Source of the DNA: Imbricaverruca yamaguchii
Lineage: Eukaryota; Arthropoda; Thecostraca; Neoverrucidae
NCBI GenBank assembly: GCA_034440575.1
Contig: JAOTOL010001276.1
Span: 201,001-265,000 of the forward strand
DNA: 64,000 nucleotides
Direction of reading: 5' to 3'
The notes below the pieces were generated by a model, which was not told the DNA's origin, did no database searches, and saw only the letters and a list, made by a program, of their open reading frames with translations. Shown piece by piece: positions 24,480-37,972 of this stretch. The stretch's first letter is position 1. Each line of letters starts with the position of its first letter. The position numbers and the translations under genes were made by a program.

Positions 24480-26560
24480 GAATTGACCTTGCCACGCTCT
24501 ACATTTTGCCCTCCGACGTCACATTTGTCAGCCTAATCTGTCAGCAAACAGTGGCTCAACTGCAGGCTGCTATCCGGCTGTCATTAATCACTGTTGTTGT
24601 GTCATCATCTGTCACCATTCATCATTGAACATCCACTGATTAACCGGTGATATCATCCACCCTTGGCCATCGCTCAATGCTTTCTTCCTCTGTCGTTAGA
24701 CATTTCTGGAATTCTTCTTCTTCTATGCTCTTGCCAGCGCACCATAGGTGCGCAGGACGGTGCAGGTGATGCCATATTAGCCTTCTTGCGACGAGTAGGT
24801 CACGCATGCGCTCATTGACACGATTACGCTCTTCCCTCCAGCCAACGGATACATTTTGTGCACGATTAAAATGCATGCTTATTTTGAGCACCACTAGACC
24901 ATTGTTTCTTCCACTGGTCGTTGCCGGCATCGGAGGTCTTTAAGGTCTCTTAGAAATCCCCTGGTAATCTGCATCAATCGACGGATAGTCCGGTGGCGAT
25001 TGTTGTTAGTTATATAAGTTTAGGGGCGCTGCGACCAAAACGTGATCATTTAGCGCCCATCCGGTGGCGTTTGGATCCATAGCTGGAGATCCTGACAGTT
25101 CAACAATACGAAGTCATATATATATATATATTGCCTTGAGTATTTGTTAATTAAATGTGCAGCAAATATGTGTGAAACAATTCGGATACGATCTGCATAA
25201 AACATATTTTAATCGCGATTGTTCATAAAATAACATGGACATTACGTGGTCCCTACAAATCCTTACCGACCCACATAATCATGGGATACTGAGGTTACAC
25301 CCAGTCTCCATCTTGTTATGTTTTGATGCTTTCGGTGTTGATTCGTATGCATCCGGCGCCAAAAAAGTCAGGACGAGGATTGAAAAAAAAAACGCGTCGT
25401 ATATGCGAGGGTTCAGCTGTGCAACTTGTGACCGATGGAGCCCATCGATTTGCGTGTATTACAACATCCATAAATATCGTCAAGCATAGCGTCTCGCTCC
25501 ACAACACCTGCGTATTTCCCCCTTGCGTGCCGTGCAAGGTGTGGACGTTCGCACAGGCAGTATCAAATGACACGTAATGTGCGCTGTTCCTTATGGCTAG
25601 TTGGCATGCTGCTCCCTAGTTCTTTCTTGCCATTCATTTCATTTCGCGTCACCATTTGTAATGCACGTGCCATGCTGCGTCAAACTTAGCAGACGACCTC
25701 CAAAATTCCTCACCGTGTTCACCTCTGAGGTGCTCCACTCAGAGTAAGTGCGCCGGCTGACGGTCATGACACAGCACAGACGGCCGCCCACCCCCAAAGG
25801 CGGCTACCTCCTCGTGGGGCGCATCTATTTCACACAATTGAAGGCTCGTGGACTTCTCGTACACGATGCGGCCCTCACTGATTTATTTCGACATGGCCCC
25901 AAACGGAGGCACATGATGAGCGGCCATGAGACGGGCATGGTTCGAAACTGCTGCCACCATCTGTCGGCCGGACAGGCGGCCACGTGTGAACACCGGGGCG
26001 AAACAGACCCGACCGTTCGGCTGCAGCGTGCACCGAAGCGGCGCACACACAACATACTTCGTGAATACGCAACAGATTCGTGAAGCTTCTCGTGGGAGCC
26101 GCGGCCGAAATTGCACCAGCTATTACTCGGCGCATGTGGAAGTGGCCAGTGTCTGTGGGTGATGACCGAGACGCTCGTGGTGGCCTGCGCTGTGGCCTGC
26201 GCTGCGCTGTGTAATCACCTTCTGTATCACCAGTTATTTTTTGGTTGCATGTTAGTAGCTTCAGGGTTATGTAACTTGTGGGGCGGTTTGTGGCCCTGCT
26301 TGTGAAATAAGGATGCCAAGCATATGCGTGAACCGAACTTCTATCTGTATACATATGTATCTTCCCGTTGCAGACAAATCGGGCACAAATAGGCCAGACT
26401 GCATGTCATTCGATCACAAAATTTGGCTGCCAAAGCGCACGCCGTTCGAAATAAGGAGATTCAGAATGGCTGCACTCGTTTGACGGCCACATGATGAGAC
26501 CCAGTCCACTGCCTTCCCCCCCAAACGCAAGGGCTCCTGGCTACACGTCAGAGACACACT
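24480..26560. other. Unassigned intergenic DNA
   Basis: GC-rich stretch at 25740-26160 with several overlapping open frames but no recognised domain. A short (TA)n lies near 25117-25131. Confidence 0.45.
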
Positions 26561-26568
26561 CTGACCAA

Positions 26569-26722
26569 GGGGATGGGTAGTCTGGAGGGTCAATCGCCCG
26601 TCTCAATCGAAATATTCTGGGTCCCAGTCTCACCTGTCGCTACTCTTCGCCCGCGGCCAATCGACGTGAGAGATTGGTGACGTTACATTACTCAACGGTC
26701 GATGTGTCGTAAGGCCAATAAC
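26569..26722 (+). mobile_element. tRNA-derived SINE, family A, second copy
   Basis: Starts with GGATGGGTAGTCTGGAGGGT and shares the body GTGAGAGATTGGTGACG and CAACGGTCGATGTG with the minus-strand copy at 24298-24455. The B box is degraded. It is followed by an (ACCAACC)-rich tail. Confidence 0.72.
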
Positions 26723-27139
26723 CAACCAACTACGCACAACTGGCTAACTGGCCAGTTTTCGTGGCCAACGGCCAACCAACCAACAGCCAACCAACTAGCC
26801 AAGTGTCGGGGACGTTTGCTATCCGATCGAGCCTGCAGCGATATTTCGCGGAAAAGAGGAGCAAGAGGAAATTAAGTTTAGAGTGTGCTTCTATCGCACA
26901 TTCCTGTCTAAACTTGAGGGTGGCCCTGTCAAACAAACACGCATGACAGTAAAATTGTGCACCATATTTGGCGGACCATACAGAAACTGGGTGAATTTCA
27001 GTGAGAGCAAATTTTCAAGACATTTCAGATATGCTGTTTGTTACAGGCTGCGAATGATCTTTGCTACAAGAGGGATCCAAAAGGCTTTCACGTGCAGCAC
27101 GTTCGCAATGCGACACCCATCCCTATAAGCTATACCTGT

Positions 27140-27320
<181 letters not shown>

Positions 27321-27329
27321 CTGCCCGGG

Positions 27330-29585
27330 CTGGGAACGTATCTGATATAGGTTTTCATAAGCGAAGTACCGTAGACCCGAATGCGTACTTGAAAAAGTGT
27401 GGTAATTTAAGATTTATTTAGGAGTCCGAAGAGTCGTAATTTTTTCGACAATATATCATAAATGTCACAATGTTTTATTTCAACAAAACACACCGGATTA
27501 AATACAGTTTCAACCGTTCGTGAATCACGATGGATTATAGTCGTTCAATGTTTTCGATTGTGTACTGTGCAATAGGTGAAGTGGAATTCGAAGCATGCAC
27601 CGAACAGATGAAAAGGAAATTGACGCAACAAAATACTTCGGAGGCTAGAAAAGACACAATTCTGAATAGTGGAAGTCAAAGCCGAAACAGCAATGGGGCT
27701 GCAGACATCGGTGATTGTGGACATACACTCTAACCATCTGTACTCAGTACACTAAGGATAGTCATAGGCATTTGTGCGCATGTTGGACTATAAAGGCCAT
27801 TCGAAAGCATACAACATAGGATGTTTGCAATAAAAACAGCATGAATACGTATCCAGCATCATGCAGAGGTTTGCATCTCCAATTGCACATTTCTAACCAT
27901 TTACATAAAATATTAGATGCTGCCGTCAGCATCTGGATCATTCTAGGTAACATGAATGCAAATCGCATAACGGGTCACAGAACTGAGCAAAATTACATTA
28001 GGAGCGGGCAGAAAAGCACGCAAGTGCATCGTTTCGTGCCCGCACATGACGGTGGAATATACATGGCTCAATATGCACGAAGTCAAGTACCTGTTAGCAA
28101 ATATTAGCGAGAGTAACATGAATAAATTGCAAATGAGAGAACGCCGCAAACATATTATTTGTGAAGAGAAGTTAAGTCACATAAATACACAACACCAATG
28201 TAATATCCATCACTGTCAAAAATATATACTGTAAGCTTATGGGATATGCATACATCCTGACCACGGTCTGGTAAAGAACTGTGTGTGAACTATTAGCGGC
28301 TTACCATTCGTCGCGGGGAATATTTAAAGCATATCTTGACATAAGAGAAAAATGATTCCAAGAAGCTTACACAAAATATGATGGACGCCTGTTAACATGG
28401 CTGATGATGAGCGTCTTCGTCTTGGGTCGACGCCGGGTAATCGCTAGGGGCGGCTTGTGGCGTGGCCTTAGTGAATGTAGCGGCCATTCTGCGTAAACAC
28501 GCCAACACAATGTAATGTTTGGTCGCGTCAACCCGTCGGAAAGCAGGCGACTTCGTTATCCTGGCTAGCAGCCGTCGTTCCAGCAGATCTGGATGTGCAA
28601 GAGTACGCACCGAAGCGCTTAGGCATCTTACGCAGTCCAGCCGTAGCACGAATGTATGTCCACCTTGCCTGACATGTCATATCGCTTCCAATCTACAGCA
28701 TGTTACACGGCTTATCCTTACCCGTAGCGATTCTACTGTCCCAGTGACCATACACTATGGGAGAGATGTGAGGATGGACTTGGATTACACTGGCAATGAA
28801 GATGAACTGGCAACAGGTAGTTTATTGCATGCGCATAGTATAGTAGTTGAAGTCACAATGCACCAACCAGTTTTCAACGATTACTACATTACAAGGATAG
28901 GGACTATGATTTTGTCAAAATGGCGCCGACCATCTCGGAAATGACATGACAGTTACGACGGTTTTCGATATTCATGCTTATGATTGATAGCAATTGATAC
29001 AGATGAGCGGGTTGCGCATATCATGATCAAATTCCACCTTAGCAACTCCTATACATCAAGCTATTCCGAGTCTATTTTCTTCCGGCTGTCAAATGTGACC
29101 ATGTCCCCTATCCGCAACGGTACCTTTGGGCGTCTGGAGACCAACCCAATATTCATCCCAGTATCTCGCTAAGTGGCTTCGATGTGTGACGCTCTGAGCA
29201 CTCACCTCAACTTTGTCTTTAAAAAGTGTATGAATCAGTTTTCCTCAAACTGGAATCGATCGGTCGTGTTTATAATCTGGGAAGCTGGACACTAAAAGAT
29301 GTTATTTCATACAGCTGGGATTAGATGAGTCAGATGAAACGCAACAAGATTTAGATTCCACCGCGGGTACACTACGAACTAATACACATTGCTTGCACCA
29401 TTTGTTGAGATATAAGTGCAGCTAAATCAAGGTAGTCAGAATCGAATTGCAGCAACAATGGTTTTGTAAACGACAAAGCAGTCAAGCGGGACATTCACAC
29501 AGTTTGAATGAGTAGCAAAACTTCAGAATGCGATGGAATTAGGGGAAGCGTACGAACATATTCGTCTTAGGCGTAGACATAAAGA
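27330..29585. other. Unassigned intergenic DNA
   Basis: No domain-bearing frame. The open frame at 28519-28944 shows no known motif. Confidence 0.5.
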
Positions 29586-29589
29586 CATA

Positions 29590-30060
29590 AAAGATGAGTG
29601 CAACTATGAGCCACAAGGGCCTTCTTGGTTGCACTTTGAGAACTCAACCAGTTGCCCACCCAATTCGTCGATCAGCCCTCCCTAGATTACTGAAAAGCAA
29701 GCCTTCTCTTTTTATGATTGTCTATGCTGTTTTTAAAGATGTTCAATGTGCTGCTGCTGACAATGGTTTCTGGCAGCTGCTTCCAGTGTTCTACTACCCT
29801 GTTGGTGAAGAAAGACTGTATTAACCTTGTCCTATTGTGGTTAACTTGAATTTTGGATTGGTGACCTCTAATTGCATCATTTCTGTTAAATTCAAACATT
29901 TCCCTGAGATATCTCTCCTCCAGGCCATGGACAAATTTAAAGACCTCGATGAGATTTCCTCTCAGCCTTCTATATTTACGCAAAAACATACTCAACTTCT
30001 TTCATCTTTGTTCATATGCGAGGTTGCTTATACCATTAACCATTTTTTCAGCCCTCTTTT

Positions 30061-30063
<3 letters not shown>
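29590..30063 (-). mobile_element. CR1-type LINE, 3' half (RT thumb and C-terminus)
   Basis: Minus-strand translation reads [18 protein letters not shown], a stop, then YRRLRGNLIEVFKFVHG, TRGHQSK-like and FFTNRVVEHWKQLPETIV, with a tail similar to ATKKALVAHS. This is the diagnostic C-terminal end of CR1/L3-type reverse transcriptases. The fragment begins abruptly at the (CT)n tract at 30064-30153. It complements the 5' half at 32448-32917 without overlap. Confidence 0.88.

Positions 30064-30153
<90 letters not shown>
30064..30153. repeat. (CT)n microsatellite
   Basis: About 90 bp of CT at the broken end of the CR1 3' half. Confidence 0.98.
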
Positions 30154-30157
<4 letters not shown>

Positions 30158-31015
30158 CCCTCGAGGCGTGCGTGCTTGACGAGGTGCTCGGGAGTAGTGT
30201 CATGCTGCCGGCATGACCTGGAGGAGGTGAGGTGGGGCACTCCTCTTGTATCTGTCAGGATGTGTCAGAAAACATGATTTCCAATCGTCACGTCGGTAGC
30301 TTTTCATACTATTCGATCACTTTCGATGCCCATGTCATCGAGCTGGCAACATAGTTCTAAGCATTGTGTGACACAGTTTCTATAAACGTGCTTTTTAGCT
30401 GTCAAATGAGTATGCACTAGTATAGTACTATAATGTTATAGTGTAAATGCTGGGACGCCGTAAGCTAGCCGACCTACCGCGTCCCGTAAACATAATGTGC
30501 CCAGCATCTTTCCATCGGGCTGGCGCCGCTGCCGGGCCGCCGCCGGAACTGGATCAGAGCTTTTTGGAACGGTGATGGGCCGCCGACCGCACGGTAGCTG
30601 ACGAAATGACCCGGCTGTTAAATGGCCGCGACGGACTCTCCGACCTGCCCTTGATGGTCACACTGCTCTGGACTGTCGAGCCGTGCGGCTCTGTCGCGCG
30701 GTCGGTCGCGTGTGCAAATTAATCACTTGATTTCGGCCTTAAAATTTAGAATTACGAATCATCACTGTCGGTTGTCGGCTTGGGACACTTTGCGTGCGTC
30801 TTTTTGAAGTGTGAGTGTTCGCTTATATTTGCTCAACTTTCTGCACAATACACTAAGTGTCGAGAAAATTGAACCTCTGAAACCGGATATCGCGGCGCGA
30901 GACCTTCCTGGACTATCACTTCGCCTATATAGAGTTCAAACGATTTTTCTACAAATGTCTCCGCCTGTATTCCTCCTCAGCTGCTATGACGTCATCAATG
31001 TTGCTGTTATCTGCC
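30154..31015. other. Unassigned DNA, GC-rich island at 30470-30720
   Basis: No recognisable frame. It lies between the two inverted CR1 halves. Confidence 0.5.
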
Positions 31016-31388
31016 CTTCCGTTCAGTGGCGCACCGGAGGGGGTAGGGCCCAGCGCCCCCCCCACCATGAGACCAAAGTGCCCTTTTTACCGAAAAGTGC
31101 CCTCTTGGCCGGAATGTCCCAAATTTAGCACCAAAATCACCTGCCTTATGCGCCCCGCCTGTGCCAAAGGTGCCCTTTGGGCCCAAAACTGCCATTTTGG
31201 CCTAAAAAGGACATTCCCCGGTGCCCTTTCCTGTCCTATACGGCATAGACAACTCATGTCCCCCCCCGGTCAACAAACCTTCCAGTGTGCCACAGGCCGC
31301 AAAGTGCCCTTTTGGAGCCGCCCAAGTGCCCTTTTCGGTCCGGCCCATCCCCCATGGAAAAAATCCTGGGTGCGCGCCTGCTTCCGTT
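31016..31388. mobile_element. hAT-type MITE with 8-bp target duplication
   Basis: The element itself is 31024-31380 (357 bp). CTTCCGTT occurs at 31016-31023 and again at 31381-31388, a perfect 8-bp duplication as made by hAT transposases. The ends are CAGTGGCGCACCGGAGG and, inverted, CAGGCGCGCACCCAGGA, matching the CAGnG hAT terminus. The interior holds repeated GTGCCCTTTT words and no coding capacity. Confidence 0.88.
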
Positions 31389-32055
31389 CACACTCGATAT
31401 CCCGGCTGCGTCTGGTACGATGAAGCTTCTTGACGCTCATACACAAAATATGCATGGGAATGGCCCTGAATGTGAATGAAAAGGAGTTATGACATCACAT
31501 ATAGGTCATGATACTTGAACGACATGTGTTGTTCGCTAAAAATCGCATGTCCTAATGGAGTATGAATTAGAACCTCGGAACGACAAAAACTAATATGTGC
31601 TGCTGGTGAGGTTTACCAGGTAACGAGCTGACATCTAAAATGATACATATCAATATTGTTCAGACATATTTGTGCATCACATGTTAAGAAAGATGCTTTC
31701 AGAGCGCTCATGCAATGAGACTCATGTTGGAAACCGTCATCACCCACCACGTCATGACCGGCCGGCTATGTATCATATGCCACGTTATCAACGACGCGAT
31801 ATCTGTCACCTACCACGTCACCAACAGCTAGATATGTGCATGTATATTTTGACATTTAGTTTTTCCGAGATTGTCATGGAATATGTTGAGGTTTAGTAAA
31901 ATCCCTTGGAGATAGTCCGTTAATTTGTCAGATCAAAATTGCCGATAAAGGTGTCGCCTGCATATCAGTTGCGCAAAACTCCAAACCTATCCTGATTTAA
32001 AAGCATTTGGCGCTGACACATTGCTTGCGATTCAGCTCGACAAACTGAGCATATG
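31389..32055. other. Unassigned intergenic DNA
   Basis: Nothing recognisable. Confidence 0.5.
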
Positions 32056-32059
32056 AATT

Positions 32060-32330
32060 AGCCCGTCCACGTGGCCAGCGGCACTTCTGAATACCCCGTA
32101 CACGTTACAAGCGGCACTTCTGAATACCCTGTCCACGTTACAAGCGGCACTTCTGAATACCCCGTACACGTTACAAGCGGCACTTCTGAATACCCTGTAC
32201 ACGTTACAAGCGGCACTTCTGAATACCCTGTCCACGTTACAAGCGGCACTTCTGAGTACCCCGTACACGTTACAAGCGGCACTTCTGAATATCCCAATAT
32301 CCCGTCCACGCGACCAGCGGTACTTCTGAA
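32060..32330. repeat. Minisatellite, 33-bp unit, about 8 copies
   Basis: Unit AAGCGGCACTTCTGAATACC plus CTGTCCACGTTAC. Because 33 is a multiple of 3, both strands show an 11-residue repeat (plus strand TSGTSEYPVHV), but no start context or domain suggests a gene. Confidence 0.94.
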
Positions 32331-32447
32331 TGCGATGCGGTATGGAAAGCTCACGAAATATGCCAAAGCTTTTTGAATGAAATGGGATATCAGAAGCTAG
32401 CTCACAAGACATTATAGTTATACAAGACATAAGTTCATAATATTGGT

Positions 32448-32917
32448 AAATGTCATTGAAATTGCTTAAGCAATAAGGTTTTGAAATTTGCGGATGACTT
32501 GAAAGTCTTTAGGGCAATAACAGGTCACAATGAGCATATCTCGTTGTAGAAAGACTTAGACGAATTTATGAAGTGGTCTGAAGAATGGCAAATGAAATTT
32601 AATTTTGATAAGTGCAAAATCATGCATGTAGGTAGGCACCGTATGAGGGCTGCATGCTTGATGGGTGACCAAGTACTATCGGTGACTCAGCAGGAGAAGG
32701 ACTTAGGTGTTATTCTTAATGCAAAATTGGGGGCATCCGAGCAGACTAAGGAAGCCAGGAAGAAGGCATTGAGAATGCTTGCCACAATAAATAGGATTGT
32801 ATCATACAGTAGTGAGGAAGTCATCAGGAGGCTTTGCTGTGCATATGTCAGACCACATTTAGAATGCTGCGTCCAAGCTTGGTTTCCTAGCGATGAAAAA
32901 GATTGTTGGCTTTTATA
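32448..32917 (+). mobile_element. CR1-type LINE, 5' half (RT palm to thumb)
   Basis: Reads NKVLKFADDLKVF (FADD codons 32487-32498), a stop, then EEWQMKFNFDKCKIMHVGR, QQEKDLGVILNAKL, KKALRMLATINRI and YVRPHLECCVQAW, the CR1/L3 palm-thumb series in the correct order. It ends with DEKDCWLL exactly where the (GA)n tract begins. Confidence 0.9.
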
Positions 32918-33112
<195 letters not shown>

Positions 33113-33191
33113 GCATTTCCGTATTCGATATCCATACTTTGCACCATCCCAATGGAAAGTAAAATTTCCACCCGATAGTTCAGTTGAGAAA

Positions 33192-33375
33192 AGCGCCGGC
33201 TTCATTGGTCTCCGCTATGCTGTCAAGACAGGGTTCGAGTCGCTTTACAAGCTCGCATTTAGCCCTGGGTTAATTTGCATTCATATTTGCACTTAGTCCC
33301 CGGTCATTTGGCAGCCAGCCCGAAATTGCCGGGGATACCCAACCAGGGCGGCCGCGACGGTGCATGGGCGGCGCG
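33192..33375 (+). mobile_element. tRNA-derived SINE, family B
   Basis: B-box-like GGGTTCGAGTCGC at 33231-33243 preceded by CAAGACA. The body GCTCGCATTTAGC and GGTCATTTGGC is shared in inverted orientation with 60500-60674. The A-box part is mostly deleted here. Confidence 0.65.
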
Positions 33376-34045
33376 TAAAACTCACGGTTAAGATTATGTC
33401 GTGAAACTGGAATTTACAGATCGGATGGTGATGTCAGGGTTCACACAACAAACTCTGTTTAGCTTACGGCCCAAATTCACACACCCACCTAAGCAGTAAT
33501 TCCAACTAAATTGCATTGCCAATAGGTATGGCACACGGCATCCACTGCCATATCGCAATATTCAAACAACTTTGACCGACACAGCACTGATGACAAAGTT
33601 CTAAATGAGTTACCACAACTCGTCTTGGCCTTGATGCTGGGAATCGTATTGATTCGATGACAAGGCTCAGGCTGCCAACGTACATCATGTCACGTGGTCA
33701 TGTCGTGTCATGTCATGTGGTCTAGGCTCGTCAAGTTGTCAGAACACTGCTTTAGTAGAGCCGTAACATTCATTTTGACATGAAAAGTAGCCGTTTGACA
33801 GCACATAAGCTTGAATTGATTTGGTAGTTATGATCCAGATACCCACTGCTTTCTTACTTTTCCTAGAGTGTAGGCGAAATGCCCATAATCTACAATAATA
33901 CATTGTGATGGACAATCGAACGTGTGACTGTATGACCAACGCAGTCGATGCGCCCGTAAACCCAAATAACCGACCAACCAACCAATCGAACGTGTGAGTG
34001 CGGGGTAAATGCAGATCCCGTTTGTTATCACTGGGTGCTTTCTTA
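33376..34045. other. Unassigned intergenic DNA
   Basis: Nothing recognisable apart from short CATGTC repeats near 33685-33720. Confidence 0.5.
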
Positions 34046-34049
34046 GTTA

Positions 34050-34262
34050 CCATGAGACATCCATGAGACGTCACGGCTACCACGAGACATCCATGAGATG
34101 TCACGGCGACCATGAGACATCCATTAGACGTCACGGCTGCCATGATATATCCATGAGATGTCACGGCGACCATGAGACATCCATGAGACGTCACGGCTGC
34201 CATGATATGTCCATGAGATGTCACGGCGACCATGAGACATCCATGAGACGTTACGGCTACCA
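34050..34262. repeat. Minisatellite, 30-bp unit, about 7 copies
   Basis: Units of CATGAGACATCCATGAGAYG plus TCACGGCKAC. It alternates between two versions (GGCTGCCATGATAT and GGCGACCATGAGAC), so a 60-bp higher-order period is visible. Confidence 0.92.
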
Positions 34263-36500
34263 TTCGTGGCATACGATGCAACGATTGCGGTTTATTATTC
34301 ATGTTAACAGGCGGATTTCGCGTGAGAATGAGCGCGCGGGATACTGGATGCTGTTAGACGTTCCGCACTGTTCCGCGTGGACATGGTCGATATCCTTGTG
34401 ACGGCTTTCCGTGACATTGCATGCGCTCATTGTTTCTAGGATAAGCTTCCGCAAGCAACGGCTGGGACCACAGCAACGTTTGGCACGTTCCTCCCAGCAT
34501 ATTTCTGCAGCATGTTTCTCCCAGCACGTTTCTCCCAGCCGCAGCCGCACCGACGCTTTCCGTCGGAAGTCATTTTCAAAGACGATATTAGCGCGCTCCG
34601 GCATGGCCTGTCACGGCCGCAGCTCGTATCGGAGCGCACCTTGCCGCACCAGCATTGTCTATTGGCAGCCAAATTTCCGGAGGAACCTGCCCTACATGGT
34701 TGCTCTAATGGTGCTGCAACTGCTGGTGACACGTTGCAGCCGCCGGCCGTGGAGGCCGGCCGCCGAATCGGCGCCGCCTGCCGACACAAACATTTATCTT
34801 GACAGGCCAACTTTTCCGCTGATAAAGGTGTTTGTTACAACGGTTTTTCCTGTAAATATTGTCGGCACTTTGTTTCGGCGCGCGAGTGGTAGCGATGTTT
34901 ACGCAAACCGGAACGCTGGGTACGGCTGCTCCCCGTCGTTAAAACCGAGTGAAGTCTGCCCGGAATCGAGTGGTGTGGCGCGCTGCTCCGGATGCTGCCC
35001 GCGTCGGCGGCCGCGCGCCAACATCGCCCCGACTACCAATGCGCCATGGCTGAGTGTGGTGTTGCTTCCTCACCTGCGGCCTTGTTTTAATTGCAGTCTA
35101 CCACTCGACGCGCCGGGTTGGTGGTGCTGGAGATGAGCACAGTCGTTCGGCCAGAGCCTGCTCTCGGACAGGTTCACCATCACAGAAACAGCGTGGACGC
35201 CTCGATCATGTACCGTGGAACGGCAACGTTCTCACGATTGATAGTAGCGATAGTGATGCATAAAACAAATACGGCTGCACGTATTAAAGGTTCGTGTTAA
35301 ATAATAGCCGTGGATCGCGACAAAATTCAATATGTTTGTGTACACACGCAACGATAGATGGTCCGTTCCGCTGGTCGGGTGAGGACGCAAATGCACCAAA
35401 ATGAGCTTGAAAATATTTTCCCGGGTTGAAGTGAATTGGAAAATACGGTGGAAAATTGGCTGGCTGTTAACCGTGATGCGTTGACACCCACTGGATTGAC
35501 CTTTGACCCGTCCAGTTATCTTGCTTCGATATATTCCAAGTCATCCACCGCAGCTGCATCCCATTTTCGGGTACCGAAAGGGCGCACACAAATAAATATG
35601 ACGTACTGTGAAAGAGGTGTGCTGGATCAAGCAGCGGAGATGCAACGTCATATGCAACGATCGGTTTTTGTCCCGGAAAAATTATACCAGCAATCATCAT
35701 TTTCTCGAGGTCTCAGATTTAGGAAGAAAGGGGTCACAGCTGTGGTTCAGTGTGCATCTTGTGAAACGTTATGACGAATAGTTACACTTATATGCTGGAC
35801 AAGCCAAGTAGGACTACCTTTTAACGTTGTGTTAGAAGTTTCTGTTAAACATGACATATATGATCAGCATTTATGTAATATATTGTGCAGTATTCAACTT
35901 CCGGTATCATCGGATAAATGTGCGTCCCAAATTGGCATAATTCCATATGTAGCAAATGCATCCGAAACTTCGTCAATATGTGCACAACATTCAGAGTTTT
36001 ATCGTATGAGTGGACATGAAATAATTTGTCCAGCAATCAGGATTGTTTGTTGCTTATCCAAACCCCAGACGACTGTTGCACACTAACACTAATTATAATA
36101 GATCAGATGTTACGTGGAGGTCGACATCTTGACATTTGTGGCGCTGCCTGTGTCATCATAGCTGAACTGGCCGTTGCTACATTCTTGCCGACTGATCTTA
36201 GCACTCGCCAAGTGATAGTGAGTGACAAATTATGCCACATATCGCTGAGAGGAACATGCTTAAAATGCAGTGCCATGCTGAGCACTGCAAAGGAAGAAAG
36301 CCAATCAGCATCCTGCGAGCAGACTGGATTGATAGGATTGATCCCGTGGTCCCATGATCCCGTGGTCCCGCGCTGTTGTCGGAAGCGAACCAGGCCGACC
36401 GGGTGGGAGCGACGGCGGAGGCGGGCTCAGTTAGCAGGCACCAATCGGGTGCAGCCAGCCAGTGCCGCGTCCCAGTTCCAAGGCTTTCAGGCACGACCAG
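34263..36500. other. Unassigned DNA with GC-rich stretch at 34420-35140
   Basis: A 241-codon plus frame (34411-35136) covers the GC-rich part, but its composition is erratic (Cys-, Arg-, Pro-rich) and no family is recognised. I do not call it a gene. Confidence 0.4.
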
Positions 36501-36701
36501 CATGCAGGCGGGCTAGCGGTGGTCGGTCACATCGCTGTCGGCTCTGCCGGTCACTGCACCAGGCCGGCCGGCGGGCTAGCGGTGGTCGGTCACATCGCTG
36601 TCGGCTCTGCCGGTCACTGCACCAGGCCGGCCGGCGGGCTAGCGGTGGTCGGTCACATCGCTGTCGGCTCTGCCGGTCACTGCACCAGGCCGGCCGTCTC
36701 G
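36501..36701. repeat. GC-rich minisatellite, 63-bp unit, 3 copies
   Basis: Unit GGCGGGCTAGCGGTGGTCGG plus TCACATCGCTGTCGGCTCTG and GTCACTGCACCAGGCCGGCC. Copies are nearly identical, so the duplication is recent. Confidence 0.94.
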
Positions 36702-37940
36702 TGAGTGGCACCAGGGCACTGACTGTACAGTCCGTGTCTCACCACTGGTGTGAAGCTCTCTACAAGGCCACCTCCGATCCACTCGGTGTACGCACGCCGC
36801 CGTCGACATGGACCTCCTCAGGATCTTGCTGAGCGGTAGGTCAACCACAACCGCCCAGTGATGTGGGCGTATTGATTCGAACATAGCTCCCTTAATATTG
36901 TTCAGATTGAATTCACATAGCGCACGGCAGAAACAAACCACGAGTGCATATGATGGCAGTAGGACATGGCGAAAACATGCGAGATCTATTATGCCAGGGT
37001 TTATATTAATATACCAGGGTACATAATATCGTTACTATACATCATCAGAATAGTACCGTTGCACGGTGCATGGTCGTTAGATCAACATTGTTTTGCCTAA
37101 TCAAACTGCGTCCTTCCCTCATGTGACCTCGCACGCTCTCACATAAAAGAGCATGGCGTATAGGTAGGTTACCAAATCGCTATGTAGTTTCTTAAATGCA
37201 GATAATATTTGGGCATCATACCCGAGCCAACAACACAATATACCTTCAAATACAAACCTGACAGTCATGGATGTAATCTTGCCTACAACATCCTGAGAAG
37301 TCACCTATTGATCATGGAAGGTGGAGCGGAATGTCAGTGTTTGACCGATCGACAGGGCGTAGTTTTGTATGATTTTGCGATGGCACTTGCCGCCCCTCCA
37401 CCAAATCGTGCCATGTCCATTCAATTTTTCACCTAAAAAAAAGCGTTTCGTTGTTGTAAGGCTAATGACTGAATCTGAAAGAAAAGTATCCGTATGAAAA
37501 ACATTGTTACCAAAAAAAAACACCTAGGGTTTCCATCGCGTTTGGCCTTCCACATAACGGGAGGCCCCGGTCCAGAAATTTATTTGTTGCATTGATCAGC
37601 ATTTTTGGTATATGCGGCTTTTATCCAACCTTCCACGATTCCAGGTGGCTTTGGTTACAGTATAGCTTCGTGATTTGCTTTGACGACGCATGCATATATG
37701 GAATTCGATTAAAATTATTATGATGCTCCGCCACCGTGATCTTGTTCGTTGTCCTGATCTTCCAACCTAAGTGGCCGTTGAAATAGTCGTTGAAAAAGCT
37801 TTGTTTTTCATAGTTTTTCTTCACGGTTTGGCTCCAAATGTTGATTTCAGGCATCTGCAGCCAGCAGTCAAAGACAGTATCTGTTTGACGCAATGTAATT
37901 ACATTATATGCACACTGGCGCTCCCAGCACATCGCAGGTG
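36702..37940. other. Unassigned DNA upstream of the hexosaminidase exon
   Basis: No signal-peptide exon for the hexosaminidase could be identified here with confidence. Confidence 0.45.
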
Positions 37941-37972
37941 ACTACAGGCTCGGCAATGGCCTTTTGCTGCAG

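Noticed and set aside
31024..31380. Short open frames of about 60-145 codons across the MITE
   Set aside because: They cross the ends of a non-coding hAT MITE.
34411..35136. 241-codon frame as a host gene
   Set aside because: Erratic composition, no domain, and competing frames in the same GC-rich stretch.
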